Below, piece after piece: positions 50,882 to 61,077 of a DNA stretch of 64,000 nt (within the stretch, counting starts at the first letter, position 1; each line of letters starts with the position of its first letter). The notes under the pieces were generated by a model, which did not search any database, was not told the origin of the DNA, and worked only from the letters and a program-made list of their open reading frames with translations. Both the position numbers and the translations under genes were made by a program. Source of the stretch: Jeotgalibaca arthritidis (GTDB taxonomy: Bacteria; Bacillota; Bacilli; Lactobacillales; Aerococcaceae); contig NZ_CP049740.1 in NCBI RefSeq assembly GCF_011100465.1, positions 1,294,001 through 1,358,000 on the forward strand, read 5' to 3'.

Positions 50882-52828
50882 TTATAGATTTTCTAATTCT
50901 AGTGTTAATGATTCCCATTCGTGCAGCAAGTGATCTTGTTTTTCTTGCTGTGCGAGTAGTTGGTCATGTAAGTCTTGTACCTTTTCATGGTCACCAAATA
51001 CTTCGGGAAGGGTAAGGGCTGTTTCGATTTCCTCAATAGCCACTTCTAATGCTTCTAGTTCTGACTCAGTACTTTCGATGGCGCGCGATAGTTTGCGTTC
51101 CAACTTAGCCCGTTCTTTATTGGATTGGTAATCTTTTTTCTTCGTATCGGTTTGAGTAGTCGTTGCTAACTCTGCTGCTGCTTCATCGAGAAGCAGTTGG
51201 GCGAGCGCAGCTTCTTCTTGTTTCTTCTCGACGTAATAATCGTAATCGCCTAAATAGAGTTTGCTACCATCTTCAGATAGTTCCAAAATACTCGTCGCAA
51301 TCCGGTTAATGAAGTAGCGGTCATGCGATACGAATAATAGGGTACCATCGTATTCAATCAAGGCATTTTCCAATACTTCTTTACTGTCGATGTCCAAGTG
51401 GTTGGTTGGCTCATCTAGCATCAAAACATTGTTCTTTTCCAAGGCTAACTTACACAAAGATAGTCGAGCGCGTTCGCCCCCGCTTAGAGAATAAATCGTT
51501 TTTTCAACATCTTCACCGCTAAAGAGGAAGCTTCCCAAAATACTTCTGATTGCTGTCTCATTCATAGTGGGATGCAGATCCCAAATTTCAGCAAGAACGG
51601 TTTTATTTTCAGTTAAGTTTTTTTGTTCTTGGTCATAATAGCCGATTTCTAAGTTAGACCCATAATGGATGTCTCCTTTGATAAGTGGTAGTTCCTTGTT
51701 AATACTTTTAAGGAGAGTTGACTTACCAATCCCATTTGGTCCGACAATTCCAATGGCTTGATGTTTGCGCAAGTCCAAATGAATAGGGGCAGAGAGAATC
51801 GTGCTATCATAGCCAATGGCGCCATTTTCTAGAATCATGACCACATTGCCGCTTTCCTTTTCAATATCAAATGAAAAGCGAGCGGATTTTTCGTCACCTT
51901 TTGGTTTTTCGAGTCGAGTCATTTTATCAAGGCGCTTGCGTCGGCTCTGTGCCATTTTAGTAGTTGATGCACGAACTAAATTACGAGCAATATAGTCTTC
52001 TAATTTAGCAATTTCGCCTTGTTGTTTTTCGAATTGTTTCATTTCTTGCTCTAATCGGGCTGCTTTTTCTTTTAAGTAAAAGGAATAGTTGCCTTTGTAA
52101 TAATGGATGCGATTGCGGCTAATTTCGTAGACACTGGTGGCCACTTTATCTAAAAAGTAGCGATCGTGAGATACGATAAGCAAGGTGCCACGATAAGCGA
52201 TTAGGTAGTTTTCTAACCAAGCTAATGTATCAATGTCCAAATGGTTAGTTGGCTCGTCCAAAATAAGTAAATCATTTTTTTCGAGTAGGATTTTTGCAAG
52301 TGCTAGGCGTGTCTTTTGACCGCCGGAGAGTTGCGAAACAGGTCGTTGGTGGTCTTCCTCGTAAAAACGGAAGCCGTGTAGAACTGAACGGATTTCTGAC
52401 TCGTAGCCGTAAGCATTCTTTTCTTGAATTTCTTGTTGCAAGCTATCATACCGTTTTAGAGCTGCTTCAAAGGCTAGAGTGTCTTGCATCAACGTTTCAT
52501 CGGTCAAGGCATGGGCTGCTTCTTCAGCTTCTTTCGTTAGTTTAATAATAGGTTCGAAGACCGACAACATTTCTTCCCAAATGGTATTGTCGGAATCAAC
52601 TGTACTGTATTGGTCTAAGTAACCAATACGGAGATCTTTTTTCTTGGCAATCTTGCCTTCATCTGTGGGTTCAAAATCAGCTAGTATTTTTAATAAAGTC
52701 GATTTACCAGCACCGTTACGGCCGACCAAGGCAATTCTCTCTTGATCTTGAATGGTAATTTGAATATTTTCAAATAGGACTGTTGAACCGAAATGACGCG
52801 CAAGATTTTGGCCTTGCAATAATATCAT
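50882..52828 (-). CDS. ydiF: ABC-F family ATPase, YdiF-like
   Basis: A 648-residue soluble protein with two ABC ATPase domains and no membrane part. The first has GRNGAGKSTLLK and SGGQKTRLALAK, the second GPNGIGKSTLLK and SGGERARLSLCK; both have LDEPTNHLDID Walker B motifs. A linker with Arg/Lys-rich sequence (ARNLVRASTTKMAQSRRKRLDK) and a C-terminal coiled coil (about 560-648) fit the YdiF subgroup, which acts on the ribosome. Neighbours tsaD and rex match ydiF of Bacillus. Confidence 0.94.
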   Translation of the reverse strand: MILLQGQNLARHFGSTVLFENIQITIQDQERIALVGRNGAGKSTLLKILADFEPTDEGKIAKKKDLRIGYLDQYSTVDSDNTIWEEMLSVFEPIIKLTKEAEEAAHALTDETLMQDTLAFEAALKRYDSLQQEIQEKNAYGYESEIRSVLHGFRFYEEDHQRPVSQLSGGQKTRLALAKILLEKNDLLILDEPTNHLDIDTLAWLENYLIAYRGTLLIVSHDRYFLDKVATSVYEISRNRIHYYKGNYSFYLKEKAARLEQEMKQFEKQQGEIAKLEDYIARNLVRASTTKMAQSRRKRLDKMTRLEKPKGDEKSARFSFDIEKESGNVVMILENGAIGYDSTILSAPIHLDLRKHQAIGIVGPNGIGKSTLLKSINKELPLIKGDIHYGSNLEIGYYDQEQKNLTENKTVLAEIWDLHPTMNETAIRSILGSFLFSGEDVEKTIYSLSGGERARLSLCKLALEKNNVLMLDEPTNHLDIDSKEVLENALIEYDGTLLFVSHDRYFINRIATSILELSEDGSKLYLGDYDYYVEKKQEEAALAQLLLDEAAAELATTTQTDTKKKDYQSNKERAKLERKLSRAIESTESELEALEVAIEEIETALTLPEVFGDHEKVQDLHDQLLAQQEKQDHLLHEWESLTLELENL

Positions 52829-53042
52829 AGGTGTATCCTCTTTCTCTATATAATGGTCGTTAAAATGTCAAATAAGAACATGCCATTTCATTTTATCATA
52901 GAATTTTAACAAGAGATAGGAACATTAATAGAAAAGCTAATGATTGTGAATAATGTCGCTACTTTTATTTAAAGCTTATTAAAATAAGGAAAACAAAGAA
53001 TTTTTTTCACAAAAAGATACAAATTAGAGCAAAATACTAGAT

Positions 53043-53065
53043 ATTTCACAATGTGGTGCTATAAT
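53043..53065 (+). promoter_or_regulatory. Extended -10 promoter of rex with possible Rex half-site
   Basis: TGCTATAAT (53057-53065) is an extended -10. ATTTCACAAT just before it matches one half of the Rex operator (TTGTGA...TCACAA); only the half is clear. The 321-base gap between ydiF and rex is AT-rich and holds only this promoter and the ydiF promoter region; no gene is seen. Confidence 0.5.
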
Positions 53066-53149
53066 GTTATTATGTATTAGATTGCTAAGATTATGTGATT
53101 ATTCTTTTTTATATAGATTTAAAACGTTATGCTGAAAGGGAGCGTTGTA

Positions 53150-53779
53150 ATGTCAACAGAAATACCAAGAGCAACTGCCAGACGGTTGCCAATTTATCAC
53201 CGTTATTTGAGATATCTGCATAACGCAGGAAAAGCAAGAATTTCATCAAATGAATTAAGTGAAGCTGTCAAGGTGGACAGTGCGACTATCCGTCGTGACT
53301 TCTCTTATTTCGGTGCTTTAGGAAAAAGAGGATACGGTTATGATGTGGAGTATCTACTTGATTTCTTCAGTAAAACATTAAACCAAGACCGATTAACAAA
53401 CGTTGCTCTTATCGGAGTAGGTAATTTAGGTCATGCTTTATTAAATTACAACTTCCACTTGAGCAATAATGTGCGCATCAGTTGTGCTTTTGATGTGAAC
53501 GAAGAAATTGTTGGCAAAATCGTTAGTGGTGTTCCTGTTTATGATATGTCTGAAATGATTGAACAACTACGCATCCAACAAATCGATGTTGCCATTTTAA
53601 CAGTCCCTCAAAATGTTGCTCAAAAAGCGACTAATGATTTAACTGAGGCTGGTATAAAAGGTATCATGAACTTTACTCCGATTCGATTATCAGTTCCAGA
53701 AGATGTTCGTATTCAAAATGTTGATTTAACGAATGAATTGCAAACATTGATTTATTTCTTAGATAATAATATTTCCTAA
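53150..53779 (+). CDS. rex: Redox-sensing transcriptional repressor Rex
   Basis: A 209-residue NADH-responsive repressor. A winged helix ([51 protein letters not shown]) is followed by a Rossmann domain with [13 protein letters not shown]. Rex releases DNA when NADH/NAD rises, inducing fermentation and other redox genes. The ATG at 53150, after AAAGGGAG, gives the standard N-terminus; an upstream in-frame ATG at 53129 lacks a site. Its place beside ydiF and ydiK is as in Bacillus. Confidence 0.96.
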   Translation: MSTEIPRATARRLPIYHRYLRYLHNAGKARISSNELSEAVKVDSATIRRDFSYFGALGKRGYGYDVEYLLDFFSKTLNQDRLTNVALIGVGNLGHALLNYNFHLSNNVRISCAFDVNEEIVGKIVSGVPVYDMSEMIEQLRIQQIDVAILTVPQNVAQKATNDLTEAGIKGIMNFTPIRLSVPEDVRIQNVDLTNELQTLIYFLDNNIS

Positions 53780-53780
53780 T

Positions 53781-53814
53781 AAAAAACAGTTAAGCTGCGG
53801 CTTAACTGTTTTTT
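53781..53814. terminator. Bidirectional terminator between rex and ydiK
   Basis: AAAAACAGTTAAGC pairs perfectly with GCTTAACTGTTTTT over a 4-base loop. Confidence 0.93.
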
Positions 53815-54019
53815 ATTTAGGATCGATATTTTTCTTGATTTTATAATACGTATCAAGCATTCTAATGCCGTTAACAATATTATTTGTAGCGAATAGAATA
53901 CTTAGAATAGCTAAAAAGCCCCAGCCTGATGTGTTGACACTATCAACGGCAAAGTAGACAAATAGCAAACCAAAAACAAATTTCATACCGATTTGGATGA
54001 GAATATCTTTTAAAGTCAT
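53813..54019 (-). CDS. ydiK: YdiK-like small membrane protein (DUF4305)
   Basis: A 68-residue protein with two hydrophobic helices (FVFGLLFVYFAVDSV and WGFLAILSILFATNNI). Sequence and location between rex and the CPBP gene match YdiK of Bacillus. Its function is unknown. AAAGGAAT precedes the ATG. The next upstream gene (ydiL-like) ends 36 bases away on the same strand, so the two may share a transcript. Confidence 0.85.
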   Translation of the reverse strand: MTLKDILIQIGMKFVFGLLFVYFAVDSVNTSGWGFLAILSILFATNNIVNGIRMLDTYYKIKKNIDPK

Positions 54020-54055
54020 GAGATTCCTTTCTAAACAAACATAAATAATAAGCGG

Positions 54056-54727
54056 TTATTGAAACAGCTCAGGGAAATAAAGCGGTAAGCTGGCATAAGC
54101 ATTCATTAAAGCATGCGCCATGATAGGGGTAAAGATGTTATTGGTTTTAAAGTATAAATAGCAAAACCATAATCCTAAAGACCCGTAAACAAGCATATGA
54201 CCATCAAAGTGGATAAAGGCGAACAACAATGAGCTGATGACAGCTGATCCGACAATTCCGACACTTGATGAAGAGAGTTGGGCAAAAATCGCTTTTCTAA
54301 AGACAAATTCTTCCATGATTGGTCCAAATAAAACAATCATAAAAATTAAGAAAGGATAGTCACTAGCGGTGTCTAACAAGGTTTGTGTATTGACCGATTC
54401 AGAAGAGACGTTAAAGACAGCCATTTCAATTAGAGACGTTACAATTTGAAGTACAATTGAGCCGACAAATCCAATTAATCCCCATAACACAATCTTTTTA
54501 GTAGGTGCAGATGGTTTATCCGTTAGTTCTGTTGAAGGAGTCCATTCCTTAGTTCGGTTGAGTAAAATCATCCCAATTGTTCCTAAAAAGGCAAATAAAA
54601 TGGTTAAATTCAACCTCATTTCAATTTGACGATTTTCTAGGAATAAAAACATTAAGGGAAGGGGTAATAGCTGAGCAGCGATGTAAACAAAAATAATTTT
54701 AGTCGCTGTAGAAAGTTTCTTTTTCAT
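54056..54727 (-). CDS. ydiL: CPBP family intramembrane metalloprotease, YdiL-like
   Basis: A 223-residue polytopic membrane protein. The CPBP (Abi) motifs are all present: EEFVFRKAIF (EExxxR), FAFIHF and HALMNA, which supply the metal ligands and catalytic Glu. The ATG at 54727 follows AAAGGTGAG and gives a usual start (MKKKLSTATKIIFVYI); the longer frame to 54889 starts in the groES control region. Its substrate is unknown. It is divergent from groES as in Bacillus. Confidence 0.9.
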   Translation of the reverse strand: MKKKLSTATKIIFVYIAAQLLPLPLMFLFLENRQIEMRLNLTILFAFLGTIGMILLNRTKEWTPSTELTDKPSAPTKKIVLWGLIGFVGSIVLQIVTSLIEMAVFNVSSESVNTQTLLDTASDYPFLIFMIVLFGPIMEEFVFRKAIFAQLSSSSVGIVGSAVISSLLFAFIHFDGHMLVYGSLGLWFCYLYFKTNNIFTPIMAHALMNAYASLPLYFPELFQ

Positions 54728-54842
54728 AAATCTCACCTTTCTGTTAAAGTTAAAAAGCAAGGATGCTTTTTCTTCAATAACGTGAAGTTTAAAGTCTATA
54801 TGAAAGTATATCACAATTTTAAAAAAAAATAATAGTTTTGTC

Positions 54843-54909
54843 TTGCATTCACTAGTAGATTTGATTAATATAGAGTCATAGATTAGCACTCGTTAGATGA
54901 GAGTGCTAA
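54843..54909 (+). promoter_or_regulatory. groESL promoter with CIRCE operator
   Basis: A -35 TTGCAT (54843-54848), 17-base spacer and -10 TAATAT (54866-54871) precede the canonical HrcA operator TTAGCACTC-N9-GAGTGCTAA (54883-54909), which has no mismatch. Heat-shock control by HrcA is therefore predicted. Confidence 0.96.
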
Positions 54910-54938
54910 TTCAAATGATAGATTATGGAGGGATATTT

Positions 54939-55223
54939 GTGTTAAAACCATTAGGAAACCGCGTTATCATTGAAGTTGCTCAAGAAGAGGAGCAAACAGT
55001 CGGAGGGCTGGTGTTACCATCTTCAGCACAAGAAAAATCACAAACAGGTATTGTGATTGCAACGGGCGAAGGACGAGTAACTGACAACGGTACAAAGATT
55101 GACATGGTTGTTAAAGAAGGGGACCGTGTTCTTTTTGAAAAATATTCCGGTACCGATATTAAATACCAAGGCAAAGATTATCTCGTTATTAAAGAAACAG
55201 ATGTCGTTGCAATTATTGACTAA
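54939..55223 (+). CDS. groES: Co-chaperonin GroES
   Basis: A 94-residue co-chaperonin that caps GroEL. It begins [28 protein letters not shown], with the mobile loop at about 16-32, and ends [12 protein letters not shown]. Start at GTG 54939 after ATGGAGGGA; the in-frame ATG at 54897 lies within the CIRCE sequence and is not used. Operon with groEL, 26 bases apart. Confidence 0.97.
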   Translation: MLKPLGNRVIIEVAQEEEQTVGGLVLPSSAQEKSQTGIVIATGEGRVTDNGTKIDMVVKEGDRVLFEKYSGTDIKYQGKDYLVIKETDVVAIID

Positions 55224-55240
55224 TTAAATTGATGAGGTGA

Positions 55241-56866
<1,626 letters not shown>

Positions 56867-56874
56867 GACAAACA

Positions 56875-56907
56875 AAAAGAGAATGGGCATGCCCATTCTC
56901 TTTTTTT
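56875..56907 (+). terminator. Intrinsic terminator of groESL
   Basis: AAAAGAGAATGGGCAT is self-complementary with its second half and is followed by seven Ts. Confidence 0.94.
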
Positions 56908-56949
56908 GTTCGCTTAAAAAATAATACAAATTAAGAGGAGTGTTTATCA

Positions 56950-57306
56950 GTGTCAAACGAATACTGAGACTCTATTTTTGATGTCCATTAGCTAGCTCAC
57001 TTTGAATGATATACATCGAAAATGGATGGGTCGGTTATTTTTTTTACAAAAGTATTAGGAATGACAGTCGTTCATGAAGAAGGTGACGACTTTGCAACAT
57101 GGATATCCGTTTCTCCACTTGTTCATGAGCTTGCTTTGATGGGTGATGAGTTGGGGGCACACAGTCTTGAAGACAAGGTTGTTACGGTTGAAAATGCCTA
57201 TGGATTGATTAATTTATTGGAATTTTCTGAACGTCATGTCTTTGGCAGATGCGGACACTGGACATTAATTGAGAAATCTCAAGATAAACAGAATATAATC
57301 ATCCAG
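56950..57306 (+). pseudogene. Fused remnant of extradiol dioxygenase and meta-cleavage hydrolase genes
   Basis: In one frame from GTG 56950, which has AAGAGGAG before it, the translation shows a catechol 2,3-dioxygenase-like N-terminus broken by stops at 56965, 56989 and 57007: SNEY, DSIFDVH, LAHFE and then FFTKVLGMTVVHEEGDDFATW and SPLVHELALMGDELGAHS. It then jumps to LEDKVVTVENAYGLINLLE and RHVFGRCGHWTLIEK, the C-terminus of a meta-cleavage product alpha/beta hydrolase. A deletion appears to have joined the two genes, with later decay. The 111-residue frame from 57022 is therefore not a working protein. Confidence 0.8.
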
Positions 57307-57307
57307 A

Positions 57308-57332
57308 AAAGAGGCGAAAGCCTCTTTTTTTT
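57308..57332 (+). terminator. Intrinsic terminator of the decayed operon
   Basis: AAAGAGGC-GAAA-GCCTCTTT with a T-run directly follows the hydrolase remnant, so it probably ended the original operon. Confidence 0.88.
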
Positions 57333-57363
57333 GCTTCATTTGAACGAAAATGAATGATTGTGG

Positions 57364-57392
57364 TTGAATTTGGCTGTTTTTGGTGGTATATT
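57364..57392 (+). promoter_or_regulatory. Promoter of fru operon
   Basis: -35 TTGAAT (57364-57369), 17-base spacer, extended -10 TGGTATATT (57384-57392). It predicts a transcript starting near 57399, just before the ribosome site of the regulator gene, and supports the GTG start at 57411. Confidence 0.75.
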
Positions 57393-57410
57393 AATGGCGA
57401 GGTGAGGAAA

Positions 57411-58160
57411 GTGCTTACAGACGAACGGTATCGATTAATATTAGAAAGCTTAGAAAGAGAATCATTTGTTAAATTACAAGACTTAGTAGATATAACAGAA
57501 TCATCAGAATCAACTATCAGAAGAGATTTAAAGAAACTTGAAGAAGAAGAAAAACTTGTCCGTGTTCATGGTGGTGCACGACGCATTCATCATCTTGTTG
57601 GCGAAGATATGATGGAAGAAAAATCATTTAAACATATTGATGAAAAAAGAGACATTGCAAAATTAGCAGCTAGCTTGATTCGAGACAAAGAACTGGTTTA
57701 TCTCGACGCAGGGTCAACAACTTATGAAATGATTCCCTTTTTAAAAGGAAGAGAGATAACCGTTATAACAAATGGGATTCCGCATGCAAGCCTATTAACA
57801 GATTTAGGAATAACAACTATTCAAATTGGTGGGAAGATTAAACAGCGAACGAAAGCAGTCATTGGTCCTGAAGCACATTGGCAAATTCAAAATTATCATT
57901 TTAGCAAAGCATTTTTAGGTATGAATGGGATTGATGTTGATTATGGCTATACGACACCCGATGTTGAAGAAGCAGCGATTAAACAACTGGTGATGGCAAA
58001 GTCAGGCCGATCGTTTATTTTGGCAGATGCGTCGAAAATAAATACAGTGACCTTTGCAAAAGTTGCGGATATTGAAGATGCAACTGTTATTACGACAGCT
58101 CTTTCGAAAGAGTTGAAAGCGTTATTAGAGGAACAAACAACAGTAATGGAGGTGGAATGA
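57411..58160 (+). CDS. fruR: DeoR-family regulator of fructose operon (FruR-like)
   Basis: A 249-residue DeoR-family repressor. The N-terminal HTH (KLQDLVDITESSESTIRRDLKKLEEEEKLVRVHGGARR) is followed by a sugar-phosphate-sensing domain with AGSTTYEMIPFL, GITTIQIGGKIKQRT and the final FILADASKINTV. GTG 57411 after AGGTGAGG gives the standard start; the frame open from 57354 includes the promoter. It overlaps fruK by 4 bases. It likely responds to fructose-1-P. Confidence 0.93.
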   Translation: MLTDERYRLILESLERESFVKLQDLVDITESSESTIRRDLKKLEEEEKLVRVHGGARRIHHLVGEDMMEEKSFKHIDEKRDIAKLAASLIRDKELVYLDAGSTTYEMIPFLKGREITVITNGIPHASLLTDLGITTIQIGGKIKQRTKAVIGPEAHWQIQNYHFSKAFLGMNGIDVDYGYTTPDVEEAAIKQLVMAKSGRSFILADASKINTVTFAKVADIEDATVITTALSKELKALLEEQTTVMEVE

Positions 58161-59098
58161 TGATTTACACAGTGACGCTAAATCCATCAATTGATTATAT
58201 TATTCACCTTGATCACCTTGATATAGGAGGGGTCAATCGTATTTCGAAAGACTTCAAATTACCTGGTGGGAAAGGGATTAATGTATCGCGTATCTTAAAC
58301 CAACTGGACATCTCAACAACGGCACTTGGTTTCACAGGTGGCTTTACAGGACGATTTATCACAGATTGGTTAGATCAGGAAGGGATTCAAACCGACTTTA
58401 TTGAGGTTAATGATGACAGTCGCATAAATGTTAAATTAAAAGCAGAAAAAGAAACAGAGATGAATGGCGATGGACCTTATATAGATGCAGCTCAAGCAGA
58501 CTTACTGCTTGAACAATATGACCACTTTACAGCAGATGATCTCGTTGTTCTATCCGGTAGCCGACCAAAAAGTTTGAGTGATCGTTACTATCAACAAATG
58601 ATTCAAAAGCTAGCTGGAAAAAATATTCCCTTTGTTATTGATACGACAGGGGCAGACTTGAAAGCCGCGCTCCCTTATGAACCATTATTAGTTAAACCCA
58701 ACCACCACGAATTGGGAGATTTGTTTGGCGTTCAACTAGAGACGGTCGCCGATATGATTCCTTACGGCAAACTGTTGTTAGAAGAAGGTCCTCAATTTGT
58801 GATTATTTCACTAGCTGGCGATGGCGCTCTTTTATTTAGCCAAGAAGGAACTTATCACGGACAAGCGCCTAAAGGAAAGGTAAAAAATTCAGTAGGTGCA
58901 GGGGATTCTATGGTAGCTGGATTCGTAGGCACTTATAGCCAAACTCAAAATCCTTTAGAAGCATTTAAATTCAGCATTGCCTGTGGAAGTGCTACCGCAT
59001 TCTCCGATGACTTAGCGAAACGACCGGATATTGATGCCTTACTTTCAGATATACAAATTAAAAAAATAGATGGAGTTGAAACGTATGAAGATCAATGA
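58157..59098 (+). CDS. fruK: 1-phosphofructokinase
   Basis: A 313-residue PfkB-family kinase, converting fructose-1-P to fructose-1,6-bisphosphate. Substrate site LPGGKGINVSRIL; anion-hole motif NSVGAGDSMVAGF with the catalytic Asp; N-terminal IYTVTLNPSIDYI. Placed between fruR and fruA, with which it overlaps by 4 and 14 bases, so the assignment over tagatose-6-P kinase is well supported. Confidence 0.96.
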   Translation: MMIYTVTLNPSIDYIIHLDHLDIGGVNRISKDFKLPGGKGINVSRILNQLDISTTALGFTGGFTGRFITDWLDQEGIQTDFIEVNDDSRINVKLKAEKETEMNGDGPYIDAAQADLLLEQYDHFTADDLVVLSGSRPKSLSDRYYQQMIQKLAGKNIPFVIDTTGADLKAALPYEPLLVKPNHHELGDLFGVQLETVADMIPYGKLLLEEGPQFVIISLAGDGALLFSQEGTYHGQAPKGKVKNSVGAGDSMVAGFVGTYSQTQNPLEAFKFSIACGSATAFSDDLAKRPDIDALLSDIQIKKIDGVETYEDQ

Positions 59099-60947
59099 TG
59101 TGTTACTTAAGGAACTCATGATTATGGATTTGACAGCCACAACAAAGGAAGCGGTCTTGGACGAAATGATTGCCAGTCTTATTGGCCATGGCATTGTGAC
59201 CGATGAGCAAACCTTTAAGGCTGGCATCCTAGCTCGTGAGAACGAGTCATCGACAGGCTTGGGCGATGGAATAGCGATGCCACACGCTAAAAACGCTGCT
59301 GTTCAAAAGCCAGCAGTCGTTTTTGCTAAAAGTAAAGCCGGCGTTGATTATGATTCGCTAGACGGACAACCGGCTCATTTGTTCTTTATGATTGCTGCAC
59401 CAGAAGGCGCTAATAATGTTCATTTAAATGTATTAGCATCTCTATCCCGTCAATTAATTAATCCGGAAGTCTTGAGTCAACTGAAGGCAGCTCAAAATGC
59501 GGAAGACGTTCAAGCTATTTTTTCGGCTGCAGAAGAAACCGCTGATAAAGAGAAAAGCCAAGAAATAGAGTCAGTTGGCGAGCGACCATTTGTTGTCGCT
59601 GTTACAGCTTGTCCAACCGGTATTGCCCATACTTATATGGCAGAGGATGCCTTGAAAAGAAAAGCGGCAGAGCTAGGGGTTGATATTAGAGTTGAAACTA
59701 ACGGGTCTGAGGGTGCTAAAAATATTCTAACTGATGAAGAAATTCAGCGTGCATCAGCTGTCATTATTGCGGCGGGCAAAAAAGTATCCTTGGACCGATT
59801 CGATGGCAAAGCCGTTTTACAACGACCTGTCAGTGATGGCATAAACAAAGCAGAAGAATTGATTAATAAGGCAGTCAAACAAGAAGCACCTATTTGGCAT
59901 GCTACGGGTCAAGTGAGCCAAGCAGAGCAGACTAACGAAAAACAATCTGGACTAGGCAATATTTACAAGGATTTAATGAACGGCATTTCTCATATGTTGC
60001 CATTCGTAGTAGGTGGCGGAATTATTTTAGCGATTTCTTTCTTATTTGAAAGTAGCTTTGGTAGTGACAGTATTTTATTTGAATCCTTCAATACGATTGG
60101 CGGAACAGCCTTTACCTTCTTAATTCCTATTTTAGCAGGCTATATTTCTTATAGTATTGCCGATCGACCTGGATTACTGCCAGGTATGGCAGGCGGGATG
60201 ATGGCTGTTAATCAAAATGCAGGTTTTCTTGGAGGCTTAGTAGCCGGTTTTATGGCAGGTTACATTGTTCATACGCTCAAAAAAGTCTTTAAAAACCTTC
60301 CGAAAACGTTAGAGGGCTTAAAACCGATCTTAATCTACCCTGTCTTTGGCTTATTAATTACGGGATTATTGATGTTCTTTATTGTAGGGCCTATTTTCTC
60401 AGCGATTAATACAGCAATGCTGACATTCTTGGAGAACTTAGGGGCGACAAATACTATCTTATTAGGCGCACTACTCGGTGGTATGATGGCGATTGATATG
60501 GGTGGTCCGTTCAATAAAGCAGCCTATGCCTTTTCAATTGGTATCTATACGGATACGGGCGATGGTGCCTTTATGGCCGCTGTTATGGCAGGTGGTATGA
60601 TTCCACCATTGGCAATTGGTTTGGCAACTCTATTGTTTAAAGATAAATTTACAGATGCGGAACGCCAATCAGGCTTGTCTAATTTTGTCCTAGGCTTTTC
60701 ATTTATTACAGAAGGCGCTATTCCATTTGCGGCAGCAGATCCATTGCGTGTCATTACATCGTCCATCATTGGATCGGCAATTGCAGGTGGCTTAACACAG
60801 TTTTGGCAAGTTTCTATTCCAGCACCTCACGGCGGTATCTTTGTAATTGGCTTGGCCGAACAGCGATTAATGTTTATTTTAACACTTCTCATTGGTATGG
60901 TTATTTCAGCTGTTATTTTAGGTCTATGGAAGAAAAAAGTTATTTAA
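59085..60947 (+). CDS. fruA: PTS fructose transporter EIIABC
   Basis: A 620-residue three-domain PTS permease: EIIA (about 1-150) with phospho-His67 in AMPHAKN, EIIB (about 168-265) with phospho-Cys176 in VTACPTGIAHTY, and a membrane EIIC (about 290-620) with the typical GGPFNKAAYAF segment. It imports fructose as fructose-1-P. ATG 59085 lies inside the end of fruK and follows GGAG; the frame start at 59070 is less likely. Confidence 0.96.
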   Translation: MKINDVLLKELMIMDLTATTKEAVLDEMIASLIGHGIVTDEQTFKAGILARENESSTGLGDGIAMPHAKNAAVQKPAVVFAKSKAGVDYDSLDGQPAHLFFMIAAPEGANNVHLNVLASLSRQLINPEVLSQLKAAQNAEDVQAIFSAAEETADKEKSQEIESVGERPFVVAVTACPTGIAHTYMAEDALKRKAAELGVDIRVETNGSEGAKNILTDEEIQRASAVIIAAGKKVSLDRFDGKAVLQRPVSDGINKAEELINKAVKQEAPIWHATGQVSQAEQTNEKQSGLGNIYKDLMNGISHMLPFVVGGGIILAISFLFESSFGSDSILFESFNTIGGTAFTFLIPILAGYISYSIADRPGLLPGMAGGMMAVNQNAGFLGGLVAGFMAGYIVHTLKKVFKNLPKTLEGLKPILIYPVFGLLITGLLMFFIVGPIFSAINTAMLTFLENLGATNTILLGALLGGMMAIDMGGPFNKAAYAFSIGIYTDTGDGAFMAAVMAGGMIPPLAIGLATLLFKDKFTDAERQSGLSNFVLGFSFITEGAIPFAAADPLRVITSSIIGSAIAGGLTQFWQVSIPAPHGGIFVIGLAEQRLMFILTLLIGMVISAVILGLWKKKVI

Positions 60948-60957
60948 TGAATAGAAT

Positions 60958-60987
60958 GAAAAAGCTGTCTGAAGAGGCAGCTTTTTT
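60958..60987 (+). terminator. Intrinsic terminator of fru operon
   Basis: AAAAAGCTGTC pairs with GGCAGCTTTTTT (one G-U/bulge), with a T-run. Confidence 0.88.
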
Positions 60988-60997
60988 GTGTGAAAAA

Positions 60998-61011
60998 AGT
61001 TAGCGCTAACA
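60998..61011 (+). promoter_or_regulatory. cre site before alpha-amylase gene
   Basis: AGTTAGCGCTAACA contains the perfect palindrome GTTAGCGCTAAC and matches 12 of 14 positions of the cre consensus, close to the amyO type of site. It predicts glucose repression of the amylase. Confidence 0.75.
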
Positions 61012-61077
61012 AATGGAATTTTGTTGCTAATAGATAGAACGGATGATATCGTTTACAAAAAAAGGAGTGGATTGATT

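Noticed and set aside
57022-57357. A functional 111-residue protein after groEL
   Set aside because: Similarity begins upstream of its ATG across three in-frame stops, and it joins parts of two unrelated enzyme families.
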